The notes under the pieces were generated by a model, which saw nothing but the letters and a program-made list of their open reading frames with translations, made no database searches and had not been told where the DNA came from. Below are positions 41,700 to 49,643 of a stretch of DNA of 64,000 nt, piece by piece. Where the stretch lies: IMG/VR virus record IMGVR_UViG_3300027857_000001, positions 1 through 64,000 of that record. One strand, 5' to 3'. This DNA is from a virus. The translations under genes were made by a program, and so were the position numbers. Every line of letters starts with the position of its first letter. Within the stretch, counting starts at the first letter, position 1.

Positions 41700-42265
41700 C
41701 GGCCAGTCCCCTCCCTGTTCGGCATCGCCACGCCGAGGACCGCGGTTACGATCTGGTCCAGCGCACGCGGGATCGTGCCGGAGAAGCCGTTCCCGGCCCC
41801 CGGGAACGCGATGCTGCGGCGGACGTCATCCTCGCCCCACCGCTGGACTGCGGCGTAGGTGATCCCGGCGCGGTCAACCGCGTAGATCGAGCGGATCTCC
41901 CTCGCGTCAGGGCGCTGCTCGATGCGGTGCGCCATGGAGTCGGCCAGAGCCTCGCTCCGCCGCGCCGTACCGGGCTTGCCGCCGTCGATCTCCCACGCCT
42001 CGCAGCGGAACGCGGCACCGTGGAGCCCTTCCGGCGCAACACTGGACAGCAGCGAGGACTGACTCGTGCTGATCGCGGCGAACCGCGCGAGCACGGCCGG
42101 CGGCCGGTCCGCCGACCACATCTCGTCGGGCAGCGGAAGGGCGGAGATCCGGGGCTTGCCGCCCTCCACGTACAGGAAGCACAGGGCGGGGGCCTCGTCC
42201 CACTCGCGCCGGGCGAGCAGCTCGGCTGCGAGGGTGTCCGCGATCAGGTGGTGCAGTCGTCCCAT
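41696..42265 (-). CDS. 189-aa protein, function unknown
   Basis: LHHLIADTLAAELLARREWD then ALCFLYVEGGKPRISALPL and RSIYAVDRAGITYAAVQRWG. Mixed alpha/beta. A GSSx-type or nucleic-acid motif is not seen. Confidence 0.55.
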   Translation of the reverse strand: MGRLHHLIADTLAAELLARREWDEAPALCFLYVEGGKPRISALPLPDEMWSADRPPAVLARFAAISTSQSSLLSSVAPEGLHGAAFRCEAWEIDGGKPGTARRSEALADSMAHRIEQRPDAREIRSIYAVDRAGITYAAVQRWGEDDVRRSIAFPGAGNGFSGTIPRALDQIVTAVLGVAMPNREGTGR

Positions 42266-42268
42266 CAG

Positions 42269-42457
42269 TCAGTCCTCCCCGTCCGGGCCTTCAGCGATGT
42301 ACTCCTCAAGCGCGCAGGCGAAGGTCTCGACGCGCTCATCAGTCACAAGCACTGCGGCGCTGGCGTGCTTCACCAGGAACTCGCGGACTTCGGTCCGGTC
42401 CACTTTCGGGGCGATTGCCGCGAAGATGATGTCGGCGGGGGTCTTCTTGGCAGTCAC
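42269..42457 (-). CDS. 62-aa small protein
   Basis: TAKKTPADIIFAAIAPKVDR then VREFLVKHASAAVLVTDERV, acidic C-terminus. One helix-strand unit; function unknown. Confidence 0.5.
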   Translation of the reverse strand: MTAKKTPADIIFAAIAPKVDRTEVREFLVKHASAAVLVTDERVETFACALEEYIAEGPDGED

Positions 42458-42460
42458 CGA

Positions 42461-42634
42461 TCAGCCCTCCTGTCCCTGGTACCACGCCTCGGCGGCGACC
42501 TCGCGGTCTGCTTCCGCGCAGCAGGCGTCGTCTTCCGCGTCCGTGAGGACATCACCGTCCGTCTTGCCGAACAGGCGCTCAGCGGCGTTCTGGTGGGCGG
42601 ACGTCCAGCGGTCGTCCTCGGCTGCACTAGTCAT
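42461..42634 (-). CDS. 57-aa acidic protein, first gene of a leftward operon
   Basis: ATG 42634 lies within the first operator copy. SAHQNAAERLFGKTDGDVLT, then DDACCAEADREVAAEAWY. Mainly helical, net acidic. Divergent from the HTH gene at 42,692. Confidence 0.5.
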   Translation of the reverse strand: MTSAAEDDRWTSAHQNAAERLFGKTDGDVLTDAEDDACCAEADREVAAEAWYQGQEG

Positions 42635-42680
42635 GTGACTAGTATTGCGCGGACATTGCCCTCTAGTCAAGTGCCTAGTA
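42627..42680. promoter_or_regulatory. Twin 18-bp operators between divergent genes
   Basis: CTAGTCATGTGACTAGTA (42627-42644) and CTAGTCAAGTGCCTAGTA (42663-42680) differ at two positions and are 36 bp apart, about three and a half turns. The first covers the start of the leftward gene; the second overlaps the -10 (TAGCAT, 42679-42684) of the rightward HTH gene, whose mRNA would be leaderless. Likely sites of the HTH protein. Confidence 0.7.
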
Positions 42681-42691
42681 GCATCGAGACT

Positions 42692-42901
42692 ATGGTTCTT
42701 GCCGTGCACCATCTCGTCGGCTCCCAGGAGATTGGGGCAATGCTCGGTGTCGGCCGCCAGCGGGTACAGCAGCTCATCAAGCGCCACGACTTTCCTGTAC
42801 CCGAGGTAACGCTCGCGATGGGGAAGGTCTGGAAGCGCGCCGACGTGGAAGAGTGGGCACGGGGGCGCGGTCGCCTCATTGCTGACGAAGCTCCCGCGTA
42901 G
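42692..42901 (+). CDS. HTH_17/MerR-like small regulator
   Basis: 69 aa. VGSQEIGAMLGVGRQRVQQL then FPVPEVTLAMGKVWKRADVEEW is a helix-turn-helix with a wing. ATG 7 nt after a TAGCAT -10: leaderless. It likely represses itself and the leftward operon from the twin operators. Confidence 0.75.
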   Translation: MVLAVHHLVGSQEIGAMLGVGRQRVQQLIKRHDFPVPEVTLAMGKVWKRADVEEWARGRGRLIADEAPA

Positions 42902-42906
42902 CCCGC

Positions 42907-43458
42907 TCACGCCGCCCCATCCCAGAGCGTCAGCGGCATCTCCCGGCAGGCAGCCTGCGCCGGCCGGGAAACCGACGTCCACGGCCTGGCCGACGGGTTC
43001 AGCACCCGCTCCCACAGGTACCGGGTAACTCCGCCGGTCCCGTGGTCCTCGCGGTACCGCCGCGACGACTCGAAGTGGTCAGTCCGCGGCCTGCGCTCGG
43101 CGATGAGCACGAAGCCGGCGGCCCGCAGGCTGGCCCTCGACTCGCCTTCCTGCGTGTACGTGATGATCCGGCCCCACCCGAGCGCCTTCGCGGCCCGGGC
43201 GGCGGCACCGTAGAGCATGGAGCAGGCATTATCGGTGCCGTCCGTCGTGCAGCGGGTCACCTCCAGCGTCACGCCGTCCTGGTTGCCCGGGCCGCTCGGC
43301 CTGCCGCTGATCGCCACGCCTAGCAGGACATCCGCGTCGTCCGCCACGCCGACACTGAACTTGTGGCTGGCCGGGAGGACGTGGCCGTGGTGCCGGTGCC
43401 ACATCGCGGTGAACGCTTTCGCGTCGTCGCGGGAGACGGTGACGATGCGGAGGGTCAC
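42907..43458 (-). CDS. GNAT-like phage protein (XF1762-like)
   Basis: 183 aa from a GTG in a GTGA overlap with the methylase. FTAMWHRHHGHVLPASHKFS, LLGVAISGRPSG, EVTRCTTDGTDNACSML and RIITYTQEGESRASLRAAGF are the signature of the XF1762 phage family, which has an acetyltransferase-like fold. Substrate unknown. Confidence 0.75.
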   Translation of the reverse strand: MTLRIVTVSRDDAKAFTAMWHRHHGHVLPASHKFSVGVADDADVLLGVAISGRPSGPGNQDGVTLEVTRCTTDGTDNACSMLYGAAARAAKALGWGRIITYTQEGESRASLRAAGFVLIAERRPRTDHFESSRRYREDHGTGGVTRYLWERVLNPSARPWTSVSRPAQAACREMPLTLWDGAA

Positions 43459-44297
43459 GCCGTCTCCAGCCCGTCGAACAGGCTGCCCTGCGCGAACGGG
43501 CGGTTCGACCACAGAACCTCGGTTCGCCGCGCGGTCCCGTCGTGCGAGTTGCCGGTGAACGCCGGGAACTCGACCCGGTGCCAGCCATCGTAGGCCGATG
43601 AGTACAGCGGCGAGTCGTAGCCCGACAGGACGACTGCCGCCCGGGCCGCCAGCAGCGCCTCGGCAAGCTCTGCGTGCTCAGCCTCGGTGCGCATCTCGTG
43701 CTGGTACGACGGGCCGCGGCCGGCCGACGAGCGGGTCTCCTCCAGATACGGAGGATCGGCGTAAATCAGGACGTTCTCGTGGCGGCCGTAGCGGCTGATG
43801 ACCTCCAGCGCGGGCAGGCATTCCAGCGAGACACCCGCGAGCCTTGCCGCAGCGGGAGCGATCCGCCCGGCGTAGGCCGCGAGATAGTCCGGCATCGTGG
43901 TCCGCGAGCCGCGCGCATCCTGGTAGTGCCTCCAGCCGGTGAGGTGGTGCAGCTGCCCGCTCCGGCCCTGGGTGAGCCGTATCCACACGCGGCGGGCCCG
44001 CTCCAGCTCGTCCGTGCCTTCCGCGATCCGGATGGCGTCAGCGTGCTCTGCCCGCGAGTGCGGAGTCAGGAAGCATGCGCGCTCAAGGTCGTCCGGGCGT
44101 TCCCGCAGCGTACGCCAGAACGCCACGAGATCGCCGTCGAGGTCACTGACCGTCTCCATCATCGACTGCGGCTTGGCCAGCAGGACCGCCAGGCTTCCCG
44201 CGAACGGCTCGACGTAATGCTCGTGCTGCGGCAGCAGCGAGGCGATCTCGGCGGCAATCCGCGTCTTGCCGCCGAAATACGTAAAGGGGGGCTTCAC
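43455..44297 (-). CDS. DNA adenine methylase, Dam/D12 class
   Basis: 280 aa. FTYFGGKTRIAAEIASLLP is the SAM-binding motif I of D12-class enzymes (GGK), YVEPFAGSLAV follows, and VLIYADPPYLEETR is the catalytic DPPY. The alpha order (GGK first, DPPY later) fits N6-adenine methylation of DNA. No cognate nuclease nearby, so it probably protects the phage genome. Confidence 0.88.
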   Translation of the reverse strand: MKPPFTYFGGKTRIAAEIASLLPQHEHYVEPFAGSLAVLLAKPQSMMETVSDLDGDLVAFWRTLRERPDDLERACFLTPHSRAEHADAIRIAEGTDELERARRVWIRLTQGRSGQLHHLTGWRHYQDARGSRTTMPDYLAAYAGRIAPAAARLAGVSLECLPALEVISRYGRHENVLIYADPPYLEETRSSAGRGPSYQHEMRTEAEHAELAEALLAARAAVVLSGYDSPLYSSAYDGWHRVEFPAFTGNSHDGTARRTEVLWSNRPFAQGSLFDGLETA

Positions 44298-44299
44298 GG

Positions 44300-44551
44300 C
44301 TAGAACAGCTCCTCAAGCGCCTTGGCAGCGCCGCACTCCTGGCAGCAGTAGCCGCCTTCGCCGTCGGCGCGGATCTTGTCCCCGAGAGCGATCCGGCCGC
44401 CGCAGCCGGAGCAGGAACCCGGATAGCCGGCCCGGAACCACGGCGAGCCGGGCATGACCGGGTGGTGCTCCCCGGCGCGTGCCCGTTCCTCGGCACCAGT
44501 GCAGTGGCCGCACATCTCCGGGGGAAGATCCGACATCTCGCAGCGGATCAT
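44300..44551 (-). CDS. Zinc-ribbon protein
   Basis: 83 aa. MCGHCTGAEERAR near the start and CSGCGGRIALGDKI with YCCQECGAAK later give two CxxC pairs in zinc-ribbon order. ATG shares a base with the upstream stop. Confidence 0.65.
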   Translation of the reverse strand: MIRCEMSDLPPEMCGHCTGAEERARAGEHHPVMPGSPWFRAGYPGSCSGCGGRIALGDKIRADGEGGYCCQECGAAKALEELF

Positions 44552-45078
44552 CAGAACGGTGCTCCCTTGTCAATGAGGGCCGGGACGCTGGGCACTCTGG
44601 CCAGCCGCCTGGCGGCCGATGTGAGCGAGCACCGCACGTCCCCGCGGATCCGCTCGCGCTCCTCATCGGCGAGCGGGGTCCAGCCGCGCAGGTCGTACAT
44701 CAGCTTCTGCATCAGCCGGACGGGAGGGCGCCACACGACGCGGCCGTTCACGACGATGGCGCACGAGTGCACCCACTCGTCGCGGACTGCCTCCAGGAAC
44801 GTGCACTCCGCGACAGGGGCGTCGGTGCTCCAGGATGCATCCGGCCGGTGCTCCTCTGCGGTCCAGAAGAACGCCGCGAACCCCTCATAGGTGCTCCAGC
44901 ACGACGGGTGGTTGATCCTGCCGTTCGTCAGCCGGCTGTAAGTCATCAGGCGCAATCCGCCGGCCGGGCCGAGCGCCTCAGCCGCTCCCGGCACGACGGC
45001 CAGGAGGTCAGCGTCGAAGGTGTCGCACCACATGCCGGAAGGCTGCCCCGGCGCCGTCTCGGGCTGCCCGGCGATCAC
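44551..45078 (-). CDS. 175-aa protein, function unknown
   Basis: LRLMTYSRLTNGRINHPSCW then GFAAFFWTAEEHRPDASWST and CAIVVNGRVVWRPPVRLMQKL. Trp-rich alpha/beta protein; no family recognised. Overlaps the XRE gene. Confidence 0.55.
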   Translation of the reverse strand: MIAGQPETAPGQPSGMWCDTFDADLLAVVPGAAEALGPAGGLRLMTYSRLTNGRINHPSCWSTYEGFAAFFWTAEEHRPDASWSTDAPVAECTFLEAVRDEWVHSCAIVVNGRVVWRPPVRLMQKLMYDLRGWTPLADEERERIRGDVRCSLTSAARRLARVPSVPALIDKGAPF

Positions 45079-45431
45079 GACGGCTCCACGATGTCGAGCA
45101 GCCGCTTCAGCGCATCATTCTCGCCGTCGCTGAGCGGCCGGAACCCGGCCAGGACGGTCTCCAGCTCCGCACGGGGCACCGTGACCATGCCCTCCGCAGC
45201 CCGGCAGCGAGAAGCGGCCGGCACACCGTGGCCTGCGAGGAGCGCATCCGCTGTCGTCAGGTACAGCGCGGCGAACGCGGCCAGCTCCTCGGCGGACACC
45301 CGCCTGTTGCCGCGCTCTATCTCGCTGACCGCTGACCGGCGTATCCCGAGGCGGGCCGCTGCCTGCTCCTGCGAGATGCCGAGGCCGACCCGGAGGTCAC
45401 GGAGGGTTGCGGCAAGATCAGCGGCGGTCAT
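45075..45431 (-). CDS. XRE-family regulator
   Basis: 118 aa. LRDLRVGLGISQEQAAARLG, RRSAVSEIERGNRRVS is a full HTH_3 domain at about residues 10-60, then a short dimer or effector part. ATG overlaps the upstream stop. Confidence 0.75.
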   Translation of the reverse strand: MTAADLAATLRDLRVGLGISQEQAAARLGIRRSAVSEIERGNRRVSAEELAAFAALYLTTADALLAGHGVPAASRCRAAEGMVTVPRAELETVLAGFRPLSDGENDALKRLLDIVEPS

Positions 45432-45646
45432 GAGACGCTCCCGTCCTGCGCGCTGGCCAGCCTGCGGTGGAACGTGACGGCCGGGCACGCGCCGGAGCGG
45501 TACTTCAGTGTCATCCTGGACGTCCCGTCCTTCTTGTACACCGCTGGCACCCACGTGCATGTACAGGCGTGGTGGATCTCGGGTACCGAGAGGAGGACCG
45601 CCGGGCCGGAGAAGGGTCCGTTCTGCTCGCGGCGCTGGAAGGTCAT
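45428..45646 (-). CDS. 72-aa protein, function unknown
   Basis: LLSVPEIHHACTCTWVPAVY with two Cys, then TLKYRSGACPAVTFHRRLA. Short strands, one possible metal site; start ATG 45646 in overlap. Confidence 0.5.
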   Translation of the reverse strand: MTFQRREQNGPFSGPAVLLSVPEIHHACTCTWVPAVYKKDGTSRMTLKYRSGACPAVTFHRRLASAQDGSVS

Positions 45647-46077
45647 GACACCCTCCTGGCATCCATCAGCGCGCGGACCAGGAGCAGGTACCCGAGCAGT
45701 CCCTGGTGCACCGACCACACGACGTGGCGCTGGCTCTCGTCGCCGCCCTCGTGCTCAGCGAGCCAGGCAGAGCAGGACACGGACGCCGCGAGCAGCTCGC
45801 CATGGATACCATCAACGGAGGCTCTGGTGCTGTTGTCCCGCCGCCCTGCCACCTCGTCTTTCAGCCGGGTGATCTCCGCGACCCACTCCTCAAGCCGGTG
45901 GGTGCCGAAGTGGTCCGACAGCTCCCGCTCGATCTTCTCTGCGTGCCCCTGCGCCGATACGAGGGTCATCATGCCCACGCCGAACACGTCCGCCAGCGCC
46001 GAAGCCCGCACAGTCGGCGCATCGGCGGCAAGGGTCCACGGGCAGGCGGCGATCGGGCATTCGATGATGGTCGTCAT
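45643..46077 (-). CDS. 144-aa protein with zinc-knuckle-like start
   Basis: TTIIECPIAACPWTLAADAP gives two Cys near the N-terminus; the middle is helical (EKIERELSDHFGTHRLEEWV, AEITRLKDEVAGRRD). 'C-P-x5-C-x-W' starts are seen in actinophage proteins. Overlaps its neighbour by four bases. Confidence 0.5.
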   Translation of the reverse strand: MTTIIECPIAACPWTLAADAPTVRASALADVFGVGMMTLVSAQGHAEKIERELSDHFGTHRLEEWVAEITRLKDEVAGRRDNSTRASVDGIHGELLAASVSCSAWLAEHEGGDESQRHVVWSVHQGLLGYLLLVRALMDARRVS

Positions 46078-46748
46078 GCCGCCGCACTTTCCGCCAGCAG
46101 GCCGTCGATCCACTCCATGAACGCCGTCCAGCGCTCCTCGGGGGTCTTGAGCTCATAGGTCTCGTCGTTGCGGTAGGCCAGCTGCCAGGCCAGCGTGTAC
46201 GCGATGCCTGCTTCCTTCTCGGCAAGGCCGGCGGTTTCCGCGAGCGGGTCGCCGCCGTCCTCGCCGTCGATCAGGATGGGCAGCGAGGCGAACGCCTCGT
46301 CGGGGTCCATGCCGTCGCGGACCTTCCGGTACCAGAGCAGGGCACCGTTGACGCACACCCCGCAGCCCTGCTCGGCTTGCTTCCCGGCCAGCGCCTCCCG
46401 CTCGGCCTGCCGCTCGTAGCGGAGATTCCGCGCGCGTTCCTCCAGGTAGCCGTCCAGATCGCGGGGTGTCCAGCCGGAGGACCGGATGTACTCGCGGCTC
46501 TCATCCGCGTCCCGCTCGACGTCGGCGTCGGTGATCTCCGGCAGGCGAACGTCGACCGTGCCGACGGTGCACATCGCCCCAGAGATCAGGCGGCGCTCAG
46601 GCAGCGCCAGGAGCGCCTCGCGGATCTCGGCGAGGGCCTTGCGGCCTCGCTTGCTCCTGAGCACCTGCCGGGCGTTGTGCGCCCACCTGCCGTAGGCGAG
46701 GACCGCCTCCGGGTCGTCGTCGTAGTCGCCGTCCCGGTAGCGGCTCAT
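46074..46748 (-). CDS. 224-aa actinophage protein, function unknown
   Basis: AYGRWAHNARQVLRSKRGRK then ALAEIREALLALPERRLISG is a start I recognise from streptomycete phage proteins of unknown role. CGVCVNGALLWYRKVRDG in the middle; C-terminus ERWTAFMEWIDGLLAES. Helical throughout. Confidence 0.65.
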   Translation of the reverse strand: MSRYRDGDYDDDPEAVLAYGRWAHNARQVLRSKRGRKALAEIREALLALPERRLISGAMCTVGTVDVRLPEITDADVERDADESREYIRSSGWTPRDLDGYLEERARNLRYERQAEREALAGKQAEQGCGVCVNGALLWYRKVRDGMDPDEAFASLPILIDGEDGGDPLAETAGLAEKEAGIAYTLAWQLAYRNDETYELKTPEERWTAFMEWIDGLLAESAAA

Positions 46749-47293
46749 CGCTTCGGTCCTCCCGTCTCGCGGTCACGGCGGATCGCCGCGAGAAGCTCCG
46801 CGCGGTGCTCCGGGCTGTACGCCCGCTTCTCCATCGCCGCTGTCAGCTCCTCCGCGGTGAAGATCTCAGCTGTCACCTCGGCTTCCCCGGCCTGGCGCAG
46901 CGTCCGCGCTGCGTCGTTCAGCCGCTCGATCTCGTCCTGGTCGATGCCGAGGTCCGCCAGGTGCCCGGCGAGCAGCTCTCCCGCTAGCCCGTCCGCCGTC
47001 AGTGCTTCCCCGATCTCGCGGGCGGCCAGCGCGGCGACGTACGGGACCGCCGCCATCCTCGCCAGGAGCGTGACGATCGTGAACCCGGACCGGAACTGGT
47101 CCAGGGCGGCCAGGTTCGCGGGGAAGTCCTCGTACATCCATGCCTGCCACGCGGACTCGGCCTGTACCGCGAAGTGCCGTGCGAGGGAACGGGCAGGGTG
47201 CGGGTCGTCAGCAGCAGGCCACGGGGCGATCCCGTCCATGCGGGCGCGGATCTGGGCCGCTGTCATCGGGACGGCGTCGGGGGTTGCAGTCAT
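46745..47293 (-). CDS. 182-aa helical protein, function unknown
   Basis: IRARMDGIAPWPAADDPHPA, WQAWMYEDFPANLAALDQFR, then ALTADGLAGELLAGHLADLG. Ala-rich helices, no motif. Overlaps both neighbours. Confidence 0.55.
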   Translation of the reverse strand: MTATPDAVPMTAAQIRARMDGIAPWPAADDPHPARSLARHFAVQAESAWQAWMYEDFPANLAALDQFRSGFTIVTLLARMAAVPYVAALAAREIGEALTADGLAGELLAGHLADLGIDQDEIERLNDAARTLRQAGEAEVTAEIFTAEELTAAMEKRAYSPEHRAELLAAIRRDRETGGPKR

Positions 47294-47565
47294 GGCGTGG
47301 TCTCCTTGCTCAGCAGGGCCATAGCGGCATCGACGTCAAGCGCGCCGGCCTTCCACGCTTCGTCAGCGGGCAGGCCGAGACGCTCCAGAAACACCCGGAG
47401 CTTCGTCTCGCCGCTGTAGAGGTCACGGAGCTTTTCGTCGGCGAGCGTCTGCAACTCGCCTACCAGCCGCTGCTGGACGGCGAGGTCGGCGATCAGCTGG
47501 CGTGCTGCCAGCCTTGTCGCGCGAGCCAGCGGGTCCGGGGTCGTGGTCTCTCCGGTGGGGGTCAT
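47290..47565 (-). CDS. 91-aa helical protein, function unknown
   Basis: RLAARQLIADLAVQQRLVGE then LQTLADEKLRDLYSGETKL and FLERLGLPADEAWKAGALD. All-helical, acidic. Small early protein. Confidence 0.5.
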   Translation of the reverse strand: MTPTGETTTPDPLARATRLAARQLIADLAVQQRLVGELQTLADEKLRDLYSGETKLRVFLERLGLPADEAWKAGALDVDAAMALLSKETTP

Positions 47566-48491
47566 GGCCTCGCAACCTCTCCTGGTGTGGCGTCAGCCGC
47601 TTCCGGCTCTGGCTGCGGAACTACATCGGCGTTCAGGTCGCTGCCGTCGCCGTTCGTGAGGATCCCGGCCGCGACGGAGGTCAGCCGGCTCGCGACCGCG
47701 TTCCCGAACTCCCGCTGCGCCACGCCGAGCACCGCCGCCAGGGTGTACGCGTAGTTCCCGGCCATGAGGCCGGTGAGGTAGGCATCACGCTGGACCTGCG
47801 GCGCATTCTCGTCGTAACGGGCGATGCGGTGCGTGTCCTTGATCAGGCGCCACTGCTGCACCACCTCGACCAGTTCGCGGCGCAGGTCGTCCACCGTCTC
47901 GTAGTACTCCGAGACGCGTTGCGCCGTGACCTCCGGGGCGCCTGGCGTGTTTTCTCCGGTGGCGGCGGTCACTGGCCGGGCCGTCGCGACTGCGGCGGCG
48001 ATCCCGCCTACGCCGCCAGCCTCAGCGAGCCGGGCGGTCATGTCCGCCAGCCGCTCGTACTTGACCTCGGTCGTATGGCCGTCCCACGTCGGCTCTGCGG
48101 TGGCCGGGACATGCGCGAACAGGCCGAGGTCGGCCCTGGCGACGTGCCATGAGAGCTGGCCGGCCGGCGTATCGACGAACACGATGGGCCAGTCCGGTTC
48201 CGCGTCGTCGGTGAGCATGACTGATGGATAGCAGGCGGCGAGGAACGCGACGAGGCGGGCACGCTCGGTGTAGACCGCGCGGAGCTGCTCGCGGATTCCG
48301 GCCAGCTCGGGCACTACAGCCTCAGTGATGACGCTGGCGGCGTCCACCGGGTCACGGCCGTTCGCCTTGATGTAGGACGAAATGGCGGCCCTGGCGGCGT
48401 CTTCCCAGAGGGACCATCGTATTGATCCCTGGTTGGCCCAGATCTCGCCGTACGCCTCGCAGGCGGCACGGCCTGGTGAAGTCCCGGTCAT
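47562..48491 (-). CDS. 309-aa actinophage protein, function unknown
   Basis: ATG 48491 in an ATGA overlap. PIVFVDTPAGQLSWHVARAD at about residue 102 is a stretch recurring in streptomycete phage and host-genome proteins (VD-P-GQ-SWH). The rest is helical: LVAFLAACYPSVMLTDD, RRELVEVVQQWRLIKDTHR, EFGNAVASRLTSVAAGI. Function unknown. Confidence 0.6.
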   Translation of the reverse strand: MTGTSPGRAACEAYGEIWANQGSIRWSLWEDAARAAISSYIKANGRDPVDAASVITEAVVPELAGIREQLRAVYTERARLVAFLAACYPSVMLTDDAEPDWPIVFVDTPAGQLSWHVARADLGLFAHVPATAEPTWDGHTTEVKYERLADMTARLAEAGGVGGIAAAVATARPVTAATGENTPGAPEVTAQRVSEYYETVDDLRRELVEVVQQWRLIKDTHRIARYDENAPQVQRDAYLTGLMAGNYAYTLAAVLGVAQREFGNAVASRLTSVAAGILTNGDGSDLNADVVPQPEPEAADATPGEVARP

Positions 48492-48847
48492 GACTGGTCG
48501 TCCCATTCCTGCACCAGGCCCTTGAGCGTGTCGGCCAGCTTCCGGCCGTCGCTGGACCGCAGCCGCAGCGCGAAGACGGGGCACACCTGCGCGCTCGTGT
48601 CCTTGCCGGCGAATACGAGCGCAGTCAGCAGCGTCCCGGTCGGCATTCCGGGGTCGCGGCCGGCAGCGACGGCAGATGCGGCTCGCTGGTCGTCCACCCG
48701 CCCGGCCTCGGCTATGCGCTGGTCGATATCGGCCTGAGTCAGCGCCGGGGGCGAGAAGCAGTTGCGGTCCCACGGGCAGGTCGCGCACAGCATCGCCGGG
48801 TCGGTGCCCGCCTTAAGCGCGTCCTGCACGGTCCTGTAGTCGGTCAT
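48488..48847 (-). CDS. Cys-rich protein with CxxC-x-C start
   Basis: 119 aa. LCATCPWDRNCFSPPALTQA near residue 20 and a later CPVFALRLRS give four Cys. A Fe-S or zinc site is possible. It lacks the WhiB Gly-Trp turn, so it is not called WhiB. Confidence 0.55.
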   Translation of the reverse strand: MTDYRTVQDALKAGTDPAMLCATCPWDRNCFSPPALTQADIDQRIAEAGRVDDQRAASAVAAGRDPGMPTGTLLTALVFAGKDTSAQVCPVFALRLRSSDGRKLADTLKGLVQEWDDQS

Positions 48848-48850
48848 CGG

Positions 48851-49258
48851 TCAGGCTCCGTTCTCGGGTTCGGTGGTCGGTGCCGGGTCCTGGTCGCGCC
48901 CGCCGCTGATGATCGCCAGGACATCCCCGGCGCTGATCTTCATGTCATCCGGGCGGACCCGCATCGGCATTGAGGCGCTGAGGTCGTCGGCCTTCGCCTG
49001 GCAGTACGCCACGATCGCCGCCAGCTTCGCGTCGGCCGCCTTGGCACGGCCCCGGTCTGAGGCGGCAGCGGAACGCGCACCGGCCAGCTCGGCGGCCAGG
49101 CGGACGATCTCGGCATCGCAGGCCGCGTGGCCGCCCTCCTCCCAGCACACTGCGCTTCCGGCCGTGATGCCGGGGAGTCCCGGCCCGGTGACGACCGCTC
49201 CGGACAGTCCGGCGACGTCGCCGTCATGCGAGGCGTACTCCTGCTCGCCGCTGCTCAT
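48851..49258 (-). CDS. 135-aa protein with long helix, function unknown
   Basis: CDAEIVRLAAELAGARSAAA and KAADAKLAAIVAYCQAKAD form one long helix in the middle. Acidic N-terminus (SGEQEYASHDGDVAGLSG). ATG 49258 in overlap with the RHH-like gene. Confidence 0.5.
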   Translation of the reverse strand: MSSGEQEYASHDGDVAGLSGAVVTGPGLPGITAGSAVCWEEGGHAACDAEIVRLAAELAGARSAAASDRGRAKAADAKLAAIVAYCQAKADDLSASMPMRVRPDDMKISAGDVLAIISGGRDQDPAPTTEPENGA

Positions 49259-49491
49259 GTCAGCTCCACCTCCCGCACGGTGCCGTCGTGCTCGATGACC
49301 GCGAGCCTGTTCCCCGCCGCGGTCTCCTCTTCGCAGAACGCCCACACGGCGATAGCACGGCGTACTCCCTCGGTCGCGGTGACGCCCTTAGCGGCGATGA
49401 GAGAGCGGAACGTGGCCGCCGTCCCGGCGCTGATGTTGACCGACAGGCGCACTGCCTTCGGCGCGGCGGCTGCCTCGTCCTCACTGCTCAC
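49255..49491 (-). CDS. RHH-like small protein
   Basis: 78 aa from GTG 49491, five bases after GGAGG. KAVRLSVNISAGTAATFRSL then AKGVTATEGVRRAIAVWAF is a strand followed by two helices, the Arc/CopG layout; EHDGTVREVEL ends it. Confidence 0.55.
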   Translation of the reverse strand: MSSEDEAAAAPKAVRLSVNISAGTAATFRSLIAAKGVTATEGVRRAIAVWAFCEEETAAGNRLAVIEHDGTVREVELT

Positions 49492-49493
49492 GA

Positions 49494-49643
49494 CTACCTC
49501 CACTTCGCTGCCGGGTGGATCACGCGCCACCAGAGCGGCTGGTGACGCCGGTAGGACCGGGTCATCCCGCACGTGCAGAGCGGGGTCCGGCTGGTTGAGC
49601 GGGGATCCGGGTCGTAGCGGTGCGGCCTGCGGTACTTGTCCAT
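49494..49643 (-). CDS. 49-aa basic protein
   Basis: ATG 49643 shares a base with the stop of the membrane-protein gene (TGATG). PLCTCGMTRSYRRHQPLWWR gives a CxC and a very basic, Trp-rich end. Real by overlap and bias; function unknown. Confidence 0.5.
   Translation of the reverse strand: MDKYRRPHRYDPDPRSTSRTPLCTCGMTRSYRRHQPLWWRVIHPAAKWR

Noticed and set aside
48488-48847. WhiB-type regulator
   Set aside because: Cys spacing and the Gly-Trp turn of WhiB are not present.
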